Positions 36,701-52,484 are shown, counted from the stretch's first letter. The stretch is 64,000 nucleotides of DNA from Oxyruncus cristatus (GCA_013399855.1 VXAY01007484.1:62001-126000); one strand, 5' to 3'. Made by a program: numbers and translations. Notes: a model not told the origin generated them from the sequence alone.

Positions 36701-39700
36701 TGGTGTCTTTTCAAAAATTATTAAGTTGTTAAAACTTGGTAGGATAAAAATACATTCTTATTTTGCTTAAAGATTTAAAACCCTCGTACTGTGCGTGTAT
36801 GTATGTATAGATGTGTTTATACACATGTATGAGAACAATGATTCTATGTCTTTGTAAGCTGGAATGGAAGCAACAATAACATTTTCTGGTTAATGGAAGG
36901 AAATGTAATCTGTTTGTTTTTATAATTAATTTCTTGCCTGATTTATGAAAATATCCCAAAGTATGTGAACCTTAAGAAAATCTAATCTTCGCTTATGTGC
37001 TGCTTTCTAAAAAGAAAATTCAGGATGATTCACTGTACTTCATAAAGGCAACAAATCAATTCTAAAGTGTTGCAAGGGGATATGTAATAAGGGAAATACA
37101 ATGTCAGATTCTCTATGTTATGAATATAATAAAACATTAGAATTACCATCCCTGTTACAGCTGGTGTTCTTGATCACACATGCCCATACTTACTCTATAT
37201 AGTCATCCACTTGGACTAGCTCCTAAGCTTACAGAACCATGAGGTTATGTCAGAATGACAGAATAATGCATGCTGTCATGTGCTAGTTAAAACATCATAG
37301 TTCACCTCTCTACATCTCCTTCAGGACCAAACTTACACGTCAGTCTCGGTAAGAATTGATAACTCTTCTCCATTCCCATACCTAGAAATAGAAAATACAT
37401 CAAACTCTTCCCATCCATCAGAAATCTCTTCTGGGAATTTCCTTTTTCAGTATGCTCTTAAAGGTTTTATTGTAAATTGTGTTAAAACATGATGTTATCG
37501 TTGGGGAACCTTCTGCTGCTCGAACTAAAACCAGACAAACTTTGATCACCGCAGTTCCTGAGAGGGGTAAAGGATGACAACTTTTCACTCAACATACATG
37601 TGGCTTCAACCTCCTTGTGAGTGAGAAACATTCAGGTTTTAAAGTTAAAAATTTACTATATATTCAGCCTTCAAATAATTTTGATCAAAATTCAATATAT
37701 GACTTTGTAATTGATGTAGATGTAGTATCAGGCCAGTCTTTCAGGTGTCTTCCTTTACCAAATAGCATCACTTTGCAAGAATTTATGAATCCCATTTTAT
37801 TTTTATCAGTTTTATAGTCTTCATTAAGTACATGAGGGACACTGCCCTGTGGCTGCAACATTCCTGCTATAGGTTGTAACCAACCTACTATAGCAAAGGA
37901 TTCAACCAAGAAAAATCATACAGTATGTTTTACCTCTTCTTCTGAGACAGTTCTCACAGAGAACATTTTCCAAAAGTTAAGTATTTTAGACACTCCAAAA
38001 AATTACTCCGGACATGCTGAAACATTTGTATGACATTGAGTACTGTTGGTCTGATGGAGTCATTCAGCTTTGTCAAATTCATATTACTGTGATGTAATCG
38101 GGATTATTCATTTATCTTTATGTTTATTCTTGTGATGGTTTGGGCAGGGGACAAAATGTTCAGATAGAATGGATGAAATGGATGGAATAGAAAATACTGA
38201 AAATTTCATGAACTATCTTGTTCCTATATAGTAATTTTAGTATGTCTAGTACAGAAATTCATTTGAAGTCCTGGACATAGAAACATATTAAAATTCCCTT
38301 CAATTTGTTTTTCCTATGCTTACTCATATTTTTTCCACAAGCATTCATTGCCTGGAATATGATATTACAGCCCACTTTCTGGACCAAATTAATTATAGTA
38401 AACTTTGTATGTAAGGTTGCACTTTCAAAACTGGAATAAAACCATATATAGTTCTGTATCTACTACTTAGGTTACTTTTATGTGCAGTTTACCAATTTAA
38501 TATCTAAATTGTAGAATTTCTTTTTTGGGTTAACTTGTAGGTACATCTATTTACATATATTTTAAAAAAATGCAGATGTCACTTTAAAATTTGCCTCATC
38601 TGTCCAATTCACATCATAAGTCCATACTAAATATTATTTAGATTAGAACTCTGATTGCCATAGAAGATTTTTTGTTGTTGTTTTATGAGCAAGGTCCTTT
38701 ATTCCATTATAAATCTTACCATCATCGTGGCAGAAGGCATAATAATCATAAATCAAGATTGCATTGTACTAGTGTCTGTAAACACAAAATGGTCCCTGAA
38801 TCAAAGAACATATGGCTTAACTAAAAAATTCCTTTTTTTGCTCTTATTTGTGACCTTTGAAAAGCTTATATCTAAGGGAAGACATCTGTGTTTCGCAACC
38901 ATGCTACCATGATCATGCACAGATTTCTTCAAGATCACCTCCCATACCAGAAAAAAGCCCAAGATATGATCTGAAACACAATGACGTGTTATGATCAAAC
39001 ATACATGCTATAAAATGTCTTGCAAATTTGTCTGAAGACTCTACCAGCAGTCCACAATTACTTCCGAAATGTGTACTTTTTAGACCTCTTTTCTAAATTG
39101 ACTTATTCTTCAAGTTTCCAAAATCTCCTGCAGATTAAATCTTAATTTAAAAAAGTATATGGACTTTCACAAGACATTCTTTTAGAAGATAAATTCTCCT
39201 TATCAAAATTTTTTATTTGTTTTAGTCAATCAAAAAATCATGAATTAAAAAAAAATTACTCACCCTTGTACCATGACCTTATTCTTTGTTTGTTTGGTTG
39301 GTTTTTTACTTTTACACATCTTAGGTGATACAAGGTCTTGATTTCTCAGCCTCGTACCGTGCAAGATGCTCAAAATGTTCTTACTCCCCTGTAACACATG
39401 CAATATCATGTATTGTTGCCACTTGCATAAAACTCAGCTCAGGGAATGTGGGAATAAAGCCATGACTTCTCTGATGTCGTAAAGTCTCTCTGATATGTGT
39501 ATACACTTCTTCTCAACTCAAAACCAATTGTGTAGCATTTTCTCTGTCTGGACTTTGGAAGCTACTTCTTGGACATAGAAATAGCTTCAGACTCAGGAAG
39601 ACTGCCTTGTTACATGATTTTGATAAGAGGCATAATTGAAAACTTAGATCAGATAACCAGGGAGGATAATTCATTAAGAGGACCATAGGCATAGAGAGAT

Positions 39701-42700
39701 AATTTGGAAAACATGATATGTAGCTGAAATGTCTGCAGTCTTGTTTTCCCTCTTGCATATCACAACTGACTGATTGCTAAGATCTAAGTATTTATTTGCC
39801 TTATCAATCACTTTGTGCCTGAGTCATTCACTGATGGGCATAATCCTCTGTTTGTGACTTCAAAAGGCATCTCTGGAGGAAATTTGAATGTCATCAGCAA
39901 CGAATTGAGATGTTACTGAAAGCATCAGGTAGGAGAGAGATGTTTGCACAAGGGGCGTATTAATCAACAACAGGAGAAAATAAGCAGTGTCAAAGCAGCG
40001 TAATTCAGTTGAATTTGAGTTAAATTCTTGCATATTTTCTGCAAAGTACAGGCAAGACAGTTAGACAGATTGATCAAACCATGCAAAAAGAACAAAGCCC
40101 ATTCCTAGAAAATAAATATAGATTGAGCAAATTGGGAGGCATTAAGTGTATGGGAGTACTAAAGATTTTACCTTTAAAAGGTCATTAATTAATTTCTGTT
40201 ATCTCTGTAAGTTTTCGTTAAGTATCTGTAAAATGCCATGAAGATTCATTCTCTGTCAATCTTTTCAAAATACTTCCTTTGAAAAAGTATGATTTTAGTT
40301 GTAAAGGAATGTAAAGGTATTTGCTAAGGATTTCTTTCAAAGCTTACAAAAATATGTTAAAATTATAAACAATATGGGCATGATTATATAGGATTACAGG
40401 ATTTGTAAATAAGAACAAGGTATGAGAGAAAAAGGAAACTGTCATAGTTTTTTGTTATTTTTCTTCAGTAGAAAATGATTAGTAGTTTCATATGTGATAT
40501 TCCGCATCTAGTAAAAGCTGGCATATAAAAAAATACAATTGAACACTTTTAATGTTTACTGAAGATAATGTTTATTTCAACAACTGCATGCTAGTTTCAT
40601 GTGTTATCTAAGATTTCAAAAAGATAACAGGCTTTTTTTGTGAGGATTGGCTTAAATTCAAAAGAATGTGTGTCATGAGAAACTTCTTCAGAAACTGTAA
40701 TGGACATGCTTGCTCCTTGTAATCTACAGTAGACTAACAGAGAAGTTTAGGGGATCCCAAGAATTTATCTAAAAACTACCTGTAGAGGGTATAATAAGAT
40801 CTGGAATATTTTGCAGTGGAAGAAACAGACTGTAAATAGCTATATACAAGACAGTGATTTTGGACTTTTTTATTATTTCTGGGTTTATTTTAGTATTGTT
40901 ATGAGGTAACAGCAAAGCAAATACAAGATTTGCCTTTTATTGGACCTAATCTTGTTCTTTGAATTAGCTGGGAAAAAGTCCATCCATTAATTTAAAGATA
41001 AAAATTAAACCAAATAAAATTAAATTCCAGGATCATGGACACCAAACATAGAGTTGTTTTACTTCTTCATAATATAGGACAAATTTTAAGGCACCTCAGA
41101 GATATAGGAAGAAATAATTTTTCCTTGTTTAAGAAAACAGCCTAACAGTTCATTCAGTAGAAGCTTTGGCAGGTTATGGAGAGAAGATTCTATTGCAGGA
41201 GGTTTTTAATGCTTTCTACTAATTCTTATTTTTAATTTATTAGTTACTAGTGGATAAAAATATTACTGGATTTGCTGTCTTTAGTTGTAATTATTTCCTC
41301 CTAGTGTAGCCATTTTCCTTGGATTTCTTCATCACCTGAGATTTTTCCGCATGTTAGTTGTCATGAAATTAGTTTTCCTGATTTGGATGCTTGGTTTGCC
41401 ATTTCCGTAATTTGTATTTTATTGCTAATGTCAGACAAAGAGGAAGGAGATAAGGGGAGTATTGAGAACACAACCCTTCATCAGTTCCCATAGCCACATA
41501 TAAAGGCAGCAAATAAATGTATTCTGTTAATGCAGTAAAGTCAGAGTCCTTGTGCCTTGAGATACATTAAAGAGACTCTCTAGCACTCCAAGGACTGCCA
41601 AATTAGATGATGCCGAGGGAAAAGAAAGAAAAAAGAAATAAGAAAAAAGCACTTTCATATAAAATTCACACTGCATTTAACAAGCATAAGAGAAAAACAC
41701 TTATCCAAAGCGGAAAGCACAGGTCACTACAGCTTGAGTTTAAGAGCCAGGCTTTCCACTGAGTGGCTGCAAACACAGGTCAGGTAGCACAGAAATGGTG
41801 AAGACCAAGCAGTGATGAATCCCTGTTTCTCTGCTCAGTACTAAGTGAGGGGAAGAAGGGGAAAGCCCACATAAATTATTCATCTTCTGTGTCACAGACC
41901 TGCACCTGCAAGTGGATAATCCCTCTATTAGGGTTGCGGAAGGTCACATAGCACATACACAAAACACTGTTCTGGGTTATTGAGTTTTTTTGATACACTG
42001 GGTAGAAGCTGTCACCTGAGCACAACTGGGAATCAGGTATTGTGCCTACCATCCTGTCAAGTTATATTTGTCCTAAAAATACCTTAGTTACCCTTATGAC
42101 AGGTTCTGGGTATAGAATAGATTTTTACAGGCATATTTCTTCTTACTCAAAGCATGCATTTAAAGACCATGTCTTTAAATTTAATGAAAATAAGCAACTG
42201 GAGTCCATTGGCCACTAGCACCTGATGAGTCCTCTTTTTCTTAACAGTTTGTATATATCTCTCATGCCTCTTCTAGTTCTCAGTTCTCATTTCTCATTGC
42301 CACGCTAGGGTCACATCCTCGCTTTTTGCCTTGTTGTAATGGTGATCAGGCTCTTGTGGCTAATCATTACCCATAAGGACTCAAAACTATCCAGAGCCAA
42401 ATTCTCTGCTGGCATAAGCAAGTGCAGCAACACCAAATTCGGTGGGATCCTGCCTGCTCATTTTAGGTGGCTGCCCCACCTTGAGTTTTTCTGCAATCCT
42501 CAACCTCTGCTCCCCTATGAAGCACATTTTGCCACTGGCTGTAACTGATGAATTCTAGGCTGCATTTTAGATCCACTACCAAATGTGTTCTGGCTATGCT
42601 AGCGACAAGCAGAGCTGCACAAAAATTACCCATTTTTGTTCTGTAAGTGTCCATCTGCAGCAATGATGGTTTTCTGCCTAAATATTTTATTCTTCTGTGA

Positions 42701-45700
42701 ATGTGCAAAAAATGTGATTTTTTTTTTTTTCCCTCCTGCCAGTTCTGCTGACAAGCAGAACTTTTTCATACAACTCTATAATTAGGCTCCAGAGTCCTGT
42801 GGAGACACACAACAGAGTGGTAGGCTTTATATTCTGCAACACTCAAAAGTTGCGGTTCACAGACATGCACTTACATCTATCCCACCTCTTTGCGTGCTAT
42901 AACTAGTCTCTTACATTCCCTTTAGATCTGTACCCCTGTGTCTAACAAAAATGAGAATTTTGAGTGTTTCTGGTCCAAAACTGCAAATCAGCACTCGACC
43001 ACTGTTTGAAACTTATGACAGAATGGAACAGAGTTTCAGGTCATCATTGAAAATACCAGCTCAGGAGTCTTGTGTTGGTTCAGGTTATGTAAAGAAACTA
43101 TCAAACTTTATATCAAAACATATAACTCTTAGGGGTTTTCACATGGTTCTTTTCAGCATGAATGTTAATTATGATTGTGGTTTCCATCACATGACAGTGT
43201 TCTTGATCACAAAAGCCAGTGGTGATGTTCCTATGTGATGTTCCTACAGCAAGTATATAATTGTAAGAAACAAATCACCGGTAGAAGTTGTATGTGGATT
43301 ATTGTATATTGATGTTGTATGGTCTATGGGGAAACCATCCATTTTACTTTAAGACAACCTTCAAACTAATTTGTCTTAAAGTACCGTTTTTTAGAGAACA
43401 CAAGTCTTTGCTACTTGAGGCCACAGATAGCCACAAACACCAGTAAATTAGTAACATTAGTTTTACCTCCTAAAAGTGATTAACATCTGAGATTTCACAA
43501 CTAGGAAGCTTCTATCCAAAGCATTTGGAAGCATGGACTAATATGATTAGTTTAGCTTTGTATTGACACAATTTGGAGGAAAAGATTTTCGTGTTATAAT
43601 ACAGTCAATGAGAATTGCGGCTTAATCTTTAGCACCATTACCGGGAAGAAGAACATTTACTGTCCCTAGATCATTTTTACAGGTTTACTTAATAATGTAG
43701 GCAGTTGAGTCTTCCTACTTGAACTAAAATAATTAGCAGAGAGTAAACAACATTTTATGTTTCACTTTATGAACGGTGTGGTGCCACTTTAAATATTTAA
43801 TGTTTTGATCTGAATGACCAATCAATTCATGCAAAGTGCCAGGTTACAACTACAATCCGAGCAAGAAAGCTGAGTTGTGACAAAAGGTAGGCTCCTTTGC
43901 TCCTTCTCTCCTTCCTGCTTCCAACCAACAAGGGCTGCAGGAAATAGAAGACCTAAAGTGAATGTTAAAAAAGAGGGTATGAAAATGTAAAAACAGTAAG
44001 AAACAAATGGTAAAAACATAAGAGAGGAGTGGGAGTGCATAAAGAGTTGTTCAGTGCAGCTCAGTGACTTAATATCCATATGAGGTCTTACAGGAGACAA
44101 GTATCTCACACATTTGAATTTCAGGTGGTGACTTATTTCTTTGTATATTCGGGGCAAAGAAACCAAAAGACACCCCTCTTAGTCAAATTTACTTGTTTTT
44201 CTCATGAATATTGATGGTCTAGGGAAGAGAAGACCCAGAGTGTGCCTGCAAAGTAGTCAAAGCTTACGTGCCGAACGTGCCAAAACCAGCAATGATTGTA
44301 GTTTTGACTTCAGGACCCATGTACACATGTTCTGAGCAACTTCATACACAAACTAAGCATACACTTTACCAACCTTGACTTCAATTTAGTTAATCTTAGG
44401 TGAAATCCTGAACAATACCTTTAAGAAAGAAGTAGCTATTTTGTATTTCTATCAGAAACATTCAAAAACATACTCCTTAACCTTAAAAATGTGCTTATTT
44501 TTGTAGGTTATGTCTTGTAAACCCCAATATTTCTTTTCTATCAGGTTTTAACTTTCTTATTTTCAAAATTCCAAAAACATTGAATATTTGATAAACACAT
44601 CATAAAAATTTTTAACAAGCTGTTTGATTCAGTCAAATGTAGTTCACTTTCAACAGTATAAAATATTCAGAAAATCATGTTTCCACTTGTTCTTTTCTGG
44701 AGACTAGATGAAGATGCAGCCAGTGCCATTGAGGCTAGGGAATAACATTATTTTCTGGCTGATGCACAACTTAAAAAAATGTCCACAAGGTCATATCTTA
44801 CTGTGCCCACTTCGATGAATTAGTTTATTGCTACAGCCTACGATAAGGTTTCAGAGCTGTAACACACAACAGTTTTCCCCTCCAACTCTTTTATTAATCA
44901 TGATCATACTTAGAAGAGAGCCTTGCCTGTTTTTCACATTTCATACTGAATTTACAAGGTTGACAGAAAAAACAAAAAATATTTGCTAACCTGTTGTGTT
45001 TGGTACAAAACCCACTGCACAGTATTTAATATGGCTCCCTGGTGTGTCATTTGTGCATTGTTGTTTTCTAAAGAAAGATCAAGGTTTTGTTGTACTTTTC
45101 AGTAGAGTGTGCTGCCTTCAGCATTTTAAAGACAGTACTGCAAGTCCCTTGCCATTTGAGTAGGAGAAGTTTCCTGGAAGTGTGCTCTGGAGCGGAGGAA
45201 GGTGTGATGGGGCACAGATACAGGCTCTTATATGTGGGAAACTGGCTCCCTCTCGTCCTCGTGCTGGGTTGGAAGGCTTTTCACCTGTCAGTGGCACCAA
45301 TACAGCATTACTGAAGCATTAGATGTCTGTGTCACTATCACTGTTTTTTTTTTTCTCCTTTGGAAACAATCAATGAAATGTCACAGTCATCTGAGAAAAA
45401 GGGAGTCTTACAGGAGCTTCCTTATGAAGTAGGTCTATTTTTTCTTTATTTATAATAAGCTTTGATGACAGCATTTATGTGCTTATTTGTTAATGAAAAT
45501 CCAAAGATGGATGTAAAAAAAAGAGCATTTCATCTTGCTCAAATATTTTTTTTTCATATTTTTTCTTATCCAGACTAAAAATATTCTTTTGATATATTAA
45601 AAATAAAATTCCATTCCCAATTGGGATTTTGCTAGTGATTGTCATAAAGCCAAAAAATCTATTTTTAATCCATTTCATCTATTAACTACCACTGGTTCTG

Positions 45701-48700
45701 AGCAACCAAGGACTTCATTTTCACACTGTACCTATTCTCCCATCTGTGGAAACTGATGCAAATATAAGGGTTGAAGTCAGTTATCTATTCATTCTCTCCT
45801 CATGGTTTTTTCTGTGACACAGAAAACTCTAAAACTGACAGCAAAGAGCAGTTTGAACAGATCACTTAGTTGCCAAGGTAATAAAATCCATGAAAGAATA
45901 AGCAGATTTCTTGTATGATACTTAATGTTCATGGCTGACTAAGAAAAAAGGTAACAGCTTTTTGTAGCAGATAAGGTGCACATCTTTTGGAACAGCAATT
46001 TGCAATATTTGTGCAGTTTGCAGAGTCTGTACTAGATGAGGTGTGAACCAAGAAGAGGGAATAGGGATATTTAACTATCCAAAATGGCCAAGACCAATGC
46101 ATTTGTATCCCGAACAGTTACTTCAAATGTATGTGTGTATGAGTTTGCAGGGAAAGACAATGCTGTTTTTTTCAGAATTTTAAGTAACATTCAAAAGATT
46201 GTGAATTGCGATTGCCACCTGTGATTTCTGAGATGTGTCTTACTGTTCTCAGTAAGGAAGACTGACCAGCTAGGAAACAGTCTGTTTGCAATCACTCAGT
46301 CTCAATTGGGGTTTTGTTTGTGATATTTTTAAACTCTGCTACCAGTGTATAAAAATATGACTTAACTTTTGATTAATATGTTTTTTACTGCACCATTAAG
46401 CTTGTGCAGTTTACTAGCAACATGGGGAAATTCACAAATACAACATATTTTTCTAGTCTCCAAATACAAATAAAGTAGCCTGTGCAGGTGTCCTCAAGGA
46501 CCTGTGTCCTCAAATGCATTTATGGAAGTTAATGTTCAGTGGATATTTATGGGAAAACTGAAGTAAATCATGCCAAGGCTCACATTACCATGGTACTGAA
46601 TTGGGGGGAAAGAATTTATTTTAGCAGAGATAAAATATCTCACCAGCCAAAGAAGGTACTCCAGAGCTCTGGACTGAACCCACATGCCATGCCATTGAAA
46701 TCTCCATGGTTTGTAGCCTGTCCACTGTGGGTCTGTGAGTGAGTTTTCCCATTGGAACTGAAGTTTTATGAGGAATTCACAGCACAGTAAATACTAATGA
46801 TCTTTGCTAACTCTCATCTGCTTCATTTGTCAAGATGATGAATCTGTATATGCTCAAAGTTTTAAAAGATACTGTGGTTTGCTATTGGTTCTAATGGGGA
46901 CTTTTTTTTTTTTTTTAATAGCATGGAATTTTTCTTTTCAGAGTAATTTTGTTTCATTATGCTTATTTTTTGTGTAAACAGTGATCTGTTGCCATTTGGT
47001 CACATACATGCTGTTTTGCTACAGAAGCTGTTCATCAAAATGTTGACATTTCATTTTAGGACACATTTGGAAAACAGACATTGCTGCTGGTGGTGATGGT
47101 TGTTGTTTTGCTTTGACTTGGGAAATGCCATATAGTGTATGTAAAAGCTCTATGCACTTGCAGGAGTTTGCCTGAGTTCAAATTCCCAGACACTTTAGAA
47201 GGAAAATTAACCACTTCTCCTCAACCTTCTTTCACACCGAAATGCCACCTGCATAAAATGGAGGCAGAGTTGAAACAAATTAAAGGAAGTGCTTCCTCAC
47301 ACAGCGTGAAGTCAGCTTGAGGAGTATAGTCACATAATTCATAGATCTCATTTTTGAAAGGGCTGGATAATTTTATGACCAATAATAACATTTTTATTTA
47401 TGCATCCTAATTGGATTTCCTGCTTCATAGCACCAGCTGCAGGGTCACTACATCACTACAGGGGCCGGCAAGGGATTTACTTACACACACACACATATGT
47501 TCACACCCATGAGCACTTCTGCATGCAGGAATGAATGTCAGTGATGTGTACTAGGGAAATTACTGAATCATCCAGCATAGGTCACTAGCTGTGACTAGAT
47601 AAGGCCACATGTTGACAAGAGCCATGCAGAAGAACTGTAGTAATTGCATGTGGAGCATGCTAAAACTGTGGGCACTTTGTTCATTTTACAAATCTCAGCA
47701 AGTCTGGACCCAGTTGCAGGAGGAAGAGAATTTGTTTAAGCCTTAGCTTTAATATTCAAAAGATTTTTGGCAATATGAAAAGCAATGCAAACCTCACTCA
47801 ATACCAGTGTGCCAGCTGTTGGCTGTATACACAGTCACTAAAATGTGATTGGAAGTTTCGTTAGCACATTCTTCACTCTCCCATCATGGTCATTTCAGAA
47901 ATCAAAAGGAATAAAAAAGAAAAGATAGCATAGCATGATTGCAACTTTAAAAGTATTACTTTTTTTTTTTAATTAATACTATAGGTGAAAATTAAAAATT
48001 GATTTGAAAATGCAGAGGATAATTGCTGCAGAGAAAGTCTGGCTATGAGTATGACGAAGTAGGACACTAAGCCTCTTCTTATTTTACCATTTTTCCTAGC
48101 ATGCTCTATGTTATCTACACTGGAACATGAACCTGTGGAAGAATAGGCTAATTAGTAAGGCTACTAAAGTATCACATATCATTATCAGCACTTTCAGCTG
48201 GATCTTGAAACCTTTCCTATCACTGAGACTCACTGTGTAGAATAGGAGAAGCGTTAGGCAGCAGTAAGAAGCCACTAAAATCTGCATGTCCAGCATGCAG
48301 ATGCCTAGAGCATGCCAAAGGCAAGGAATGATGACAGGGCAAACCCTGAATCTCACTGAGGCCACCACAGTTTGACCTGGTCATTCACAATGCATGTCAC
48401 CAAGTCACTTCTTTAGAAAGTTATGTTTTTAAAACAAAAGTATAGCACTCATTCTGTTAAAATGCAGGAGGATAAATTTCATTACTGGACTCTCTGTGGT
48501 TAAAGCCGCTCCCCAAGTTTGAGTTACGGGCTTAGTTTTGTGAGGAGGCAGGGAAGATACAAATGCACACATAGCTTGGTTAGTGCCCCCTGATTGTGCA
48601 GAAAGGAGTTAGCTGCTTGTTGCTGAATGGAGCACATGCTGGAGAATGCTGCTTCATTGCTGCTATTAATTGAATCACTGAGAAGGAGTCCTCAATTCTG

Positions 48701-49134
48701 CTTCCAGGAATGTATGTGCTAAATAGAAAATAATGAAAGAACCAGCAGTAGTAGATCCAAGCACTCCAGCCTGAACCTAAAGTTGCTATGGTTTAACCCA
48801 GTTTGATTAATTTATCTCTGATTCCTGTTTCATTCATTTTGCAACTAATTCAGGAAGATGTGAACTGCAATTCTTATCTCTAACAAAATAGCCTCTTGAA
48901 GATCATCTCATCCCTAGCCAACCTGCTTACACTGTGTTGTAAAGTGTGATTGTAAGTACCACAGTCATAACTGGAAAACTACAGGTGGAAACATCCCCTT
49001 TTAGTAACAGTCTATCCCCCTTACACAGTCAGCAATTTGTTGAGAATTTCACAATAAACACTAACTACATCAGGAAGCTCAAAGTAATAAAGTACACATG
49101 ATCTTACATACTCATGATCTTGCTTAACAATATT
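33715..49134. other. Long AT-rich stretch, probably first intron
   Basis: I find no supported coding exon. It contains a (TTTTG)n/T tract (34515-34551), a homeodomain-site-rich AT patch (34731-34880), GTAT-type sequence near 36793-36832, a T-run near 45341 and 46904-46917, and a short (CA)n near 47483. The call 'intron' depends on the CpG-island promoter driving a plus-strand gene. Confidence 0.4.
34515..34551. repeat. (TTTTG)n followed by poly-T
   Basis: About five TTTTG units run into about 12 T. Confidence 0.9.
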
Positions 49135-49205
49135 AAAAAATCACAGAATCACACAATGGTAAGGTTAGAAGAGACCACAGTCTGTCATCAGGTCCAACCT
49201 CAAGA
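49135..49205 (-). mobile_element. CR1 LINE 3' terminal fragment, minus strand
   Basis: 'aaatcacagaatcacacaat' followed by 'ggtaaggttagaagagacca' and 'gtccaacctc' is the inverted extreme 3' end of a CR1 (tail repeat plus the last 50-60 bases of 3' UTR). Only this stub is recognisable. Confidence 0.72.
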
Positions 49206-52200
49206 AAATGTAAATTACAAGCTGCATCATGTAGGTGATATTTAAATTGTCTCAAGAGTGGTAGAGAAGAAAAAGGCAGAAGTATAATTATAGAAGAACC
49301 AAAGAAAATTTTATTTCATTGATAAAAAGCAGCACTGATAGACTTGACATCAAGAATTATTTGATGAAACTATTAAAAGTATGTTAAATGGAAAGAAGTA
49401 GGTGAGTATATTATTATAGTAAGAGAATACTAGGTGAGTCCAGAGGGCAGAGGGAAAAAAAAGGGGAAAAAATATCTGCGTAATTTTATCTGGGCAAATT
49501 TCTAACTACTCACACTGAGAGTATTGGAGGACCAAGAGAGAAAAGCCCTCCTTGTTCTGTGAAAGGATAAGGCAAAATTGGACACTATGTAGATATTTTT
49601 CCTCAAAGAATACAAATAACCTCAAAGAGCATGAAAAATATGGATATTTGTTGGATAATCCAGAGAAAATTACAGGAGAAGTGAGTAGAAAATTTAATTT
49701 TTACAGAGATAGCAATTTTGTTCCTTTTGTAGGATTCTGCATCAGGAAGCGTGTTGAGGAAAGCCATTACCAGAGCCAAAAACCCAAACAGACTGGAAAA
49801 TATGTTAGGAGACTTACTGTGAGAAGACAAAAGGTTTAGATGGCATCCTTTTATGACAGAAATACAAGGAATTGTATGTAGTATTTCAGAGTACATGGTC
49901 TGAATTCAGTTGAATTCTATTCTGTGTAATCCAGGACTCTCTATTCTTCTTAGAAAATTGGGCCTCCGAATTCAATGCTCTGTTTTCCCTAATTATTACT
50001 GAGAGCTAAAGATAAAGCAGAGCATCTGGAATGGTATTATGCAGATTCAAACAAACCCATGAGCTTTCATTCTATTTTAATTTCTGGAAAGACATTATTT
50101 AAATAGGAAGGATGAGAGTGAAAAAAAAAAAAGCAATAACATGGAGAAGGCGACAGAGAAATCTAATTACATTACGTTCCTTCAATTGTAGCTATATACT
50201 AGTTTATGCCATCCAGTATTTTCACTTACGAGCACTATCAAAGGGTAGTGTGTGTGTTTTTACTGGATGCCATTGTAGCAGTGTCATTTTCTGTGTACTG
50301 GTGGTCCAGAAGATGAAGACAAATGTTTTATGGAAAGGTTCTGCGACTCACCACAAAGAAAGGAGGAACTGTGTTTCTTTTGGAGACTTTCCTGAATGTT
50401 TGTTATCCTCCTCCTTCCTTTCTTTGCTCTTTCAGCACTCCAAATGAAAGGTCATTTTAAGTAAAAAATGTAAGTTTGTTCTTTGTGTATGGAAAGCATA
50501 ATTAAATTACTGATACTTTAAAAGATTGAGTTTAGATCCTGTTAAGCAGATTTTTATTTGTATTGATGAATTCATTTGACATCTGTTTACTACCTAAAAT
50601 ATTGCTGCTACCATCTAATGACCAGACATTCTGGCTCCATTCACTAGAAGTGTCATTCAATAGCTGCTCTTTAGCACTAAATGTTGCATTACACAGAATT
50701 TATTATATTTTAATTATTTTTCTGATGTCAAGGCTGAGTATTATGAAGCAGGTGTTCTAGCAAGAATAAAACACGATGCATTGTCTACAAAGCAGTTTTA
50801 CTAGAACAGAAATGTTTGTGTCTGAAGTGTCTGAAAGCTTTAAAATTTATGTAGGGATAGTATCCTCTGCCCAGTTGTTTCTATTGAATATGAATTCATG
50901 CAGATTTTAATTTCCATGCACACAAGAATGTTTCAAGAGAAGATGAGTGTTCTTTAGGTTTTTCTATTTAATTTGCAAACACTCTACCATTGTCTCTGCC
51001 ATTGCTGAATGCTAAAAAAAAAAAAAAAAATACTATAAATCAATGGAAACTCTGCCAGATGTTGAACTGGCATAAAACACCACATCTTGCTGGACACAAC
51101 ATTATTTTTATGAGGTGTTGGGCAATTCACTATGCACTGATTCAACAGTAAATGAATTGGACTGCAGATAAACTTCCAGTTTTAGATTTAAGAGAAAGAT
51201 GCTCAGCAGGAGTAACAGCAATAAATGGCTCTTTTAAATAGGATGTATACTGAGTTATTCACTAAGTGATACTATCTGATTTGTGTGATCTAGTCTTTCT
51301 TCACATCACCGTGGCCTTTTGCTCAGAAATGAATGACATTATCTTTCATGGGAGAAGGAGGCAAAATTACAACACCCCTACCTTTGAATCAAGGCTAAAG
51401 GCCTTTTTCTTTAATGTGCATGTGCATAGTGAAATGTTGGGTGGAAAGGAAGAAGGAACTTGGACAGCCCAGGAACGTGGTGGGTGAACCTCTGATAAAG
51501 ATGCTGTCAGAGAGCTGTGGGAAAAGGCAAGAGGCCTGAGGAGTGACAGAAGGCTTGTTTGTATATGACCTTGTCTTAGGTAAGTGGTTTCTAAGATTTT
51601 GCTTCAGCATTGACATCATCAAAACTAGGCAGCTCATGGGACATGGCACCACTCTTTGCACAATTATTGTAGGAAAGGACAGTAAACAAGGTAATAACAT
51701 CCATTTGTCATAAATCATGTGGTAGTATTAAGGCAAATTATATAAATTGTTGGAGTCATGCATTTTTAAATTGAATTTATTTGGGATTACTTTATCAAAG
51801 AAAATCAGAATTCTGAAAAGTTTAAGGGTATTTGGTGAGAATGTATATTGAGGCTCCAAAAACCAAACTCAGATACTGAATATTAAGTGGACTGGTTTTC
51901 AGAATGGGTAAGCTACCAGAGGCTCCCTTTGTCTTGCTACAGTGGCAGGTGATGTCTGCTTTATGTTTTTAATATGGTTAGCTGATACAGTACCAAATAA
52001 TGCACTCCTGAAAATCTAACTTAATTTATTACATCTTTATTACAGTATTTAATTTGACCTACAACTTGAGAGGGGATACTATGTCCCAGCATGTGTCCTT
52101 CATCTAAATTTTATTTCTAAAAGTACAAGTAGGAAAGATACTGAAGGAAAGCTACTGGTCAGTTATGCTGGTGAGGATCTAGGAAATATTTACTTAACCA

Positions 52201-52484
52201 AATGTAGGCAATTACTATGTTGAATTTGGTATTTCACCACAAGAGCTGTAGTAATTTGCAAAGGAATGCAGTCCATTCTGGATGTCTTATGTACATCTTT
52301 TTTCTACTGGGGTTTCCCTTTAACACTTCCTATATATATATATATATATATACAGTAAAGCCCAGCATCTGTATGTACTTTGCAGCTATCTCCATCAGCC
52401 CACTTGTTTGACCCCACATTCAGAAGGACCTCATACATCAGGTTAATTATTAATTAATTAAGAGTGGAATTTATACTTGCATAA
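49206..52484. other. AT-rich non-coding stretch
   Basis: No gene is visible. An A-run lies near 51014-51030, a (TA)n microsatellite at 52331-52352, and TTAATTATTAATTAATTAA at about 52443-52461 directly upstream of the CR1 copy. Confidence 0.5.
52331..52352. repeat. (TA)n microsatellite
   Basis: Eleven TA units, uninterrupted. Confidence 0.95.

Noticed and set aside
42390..42435. 'ccagagccaaattctctgct' as part of an ancient amniote repeat
   Set aside because: One phrase resembles a repeat seen in turtles and crocodiles, but the following sequence does not continue the match.
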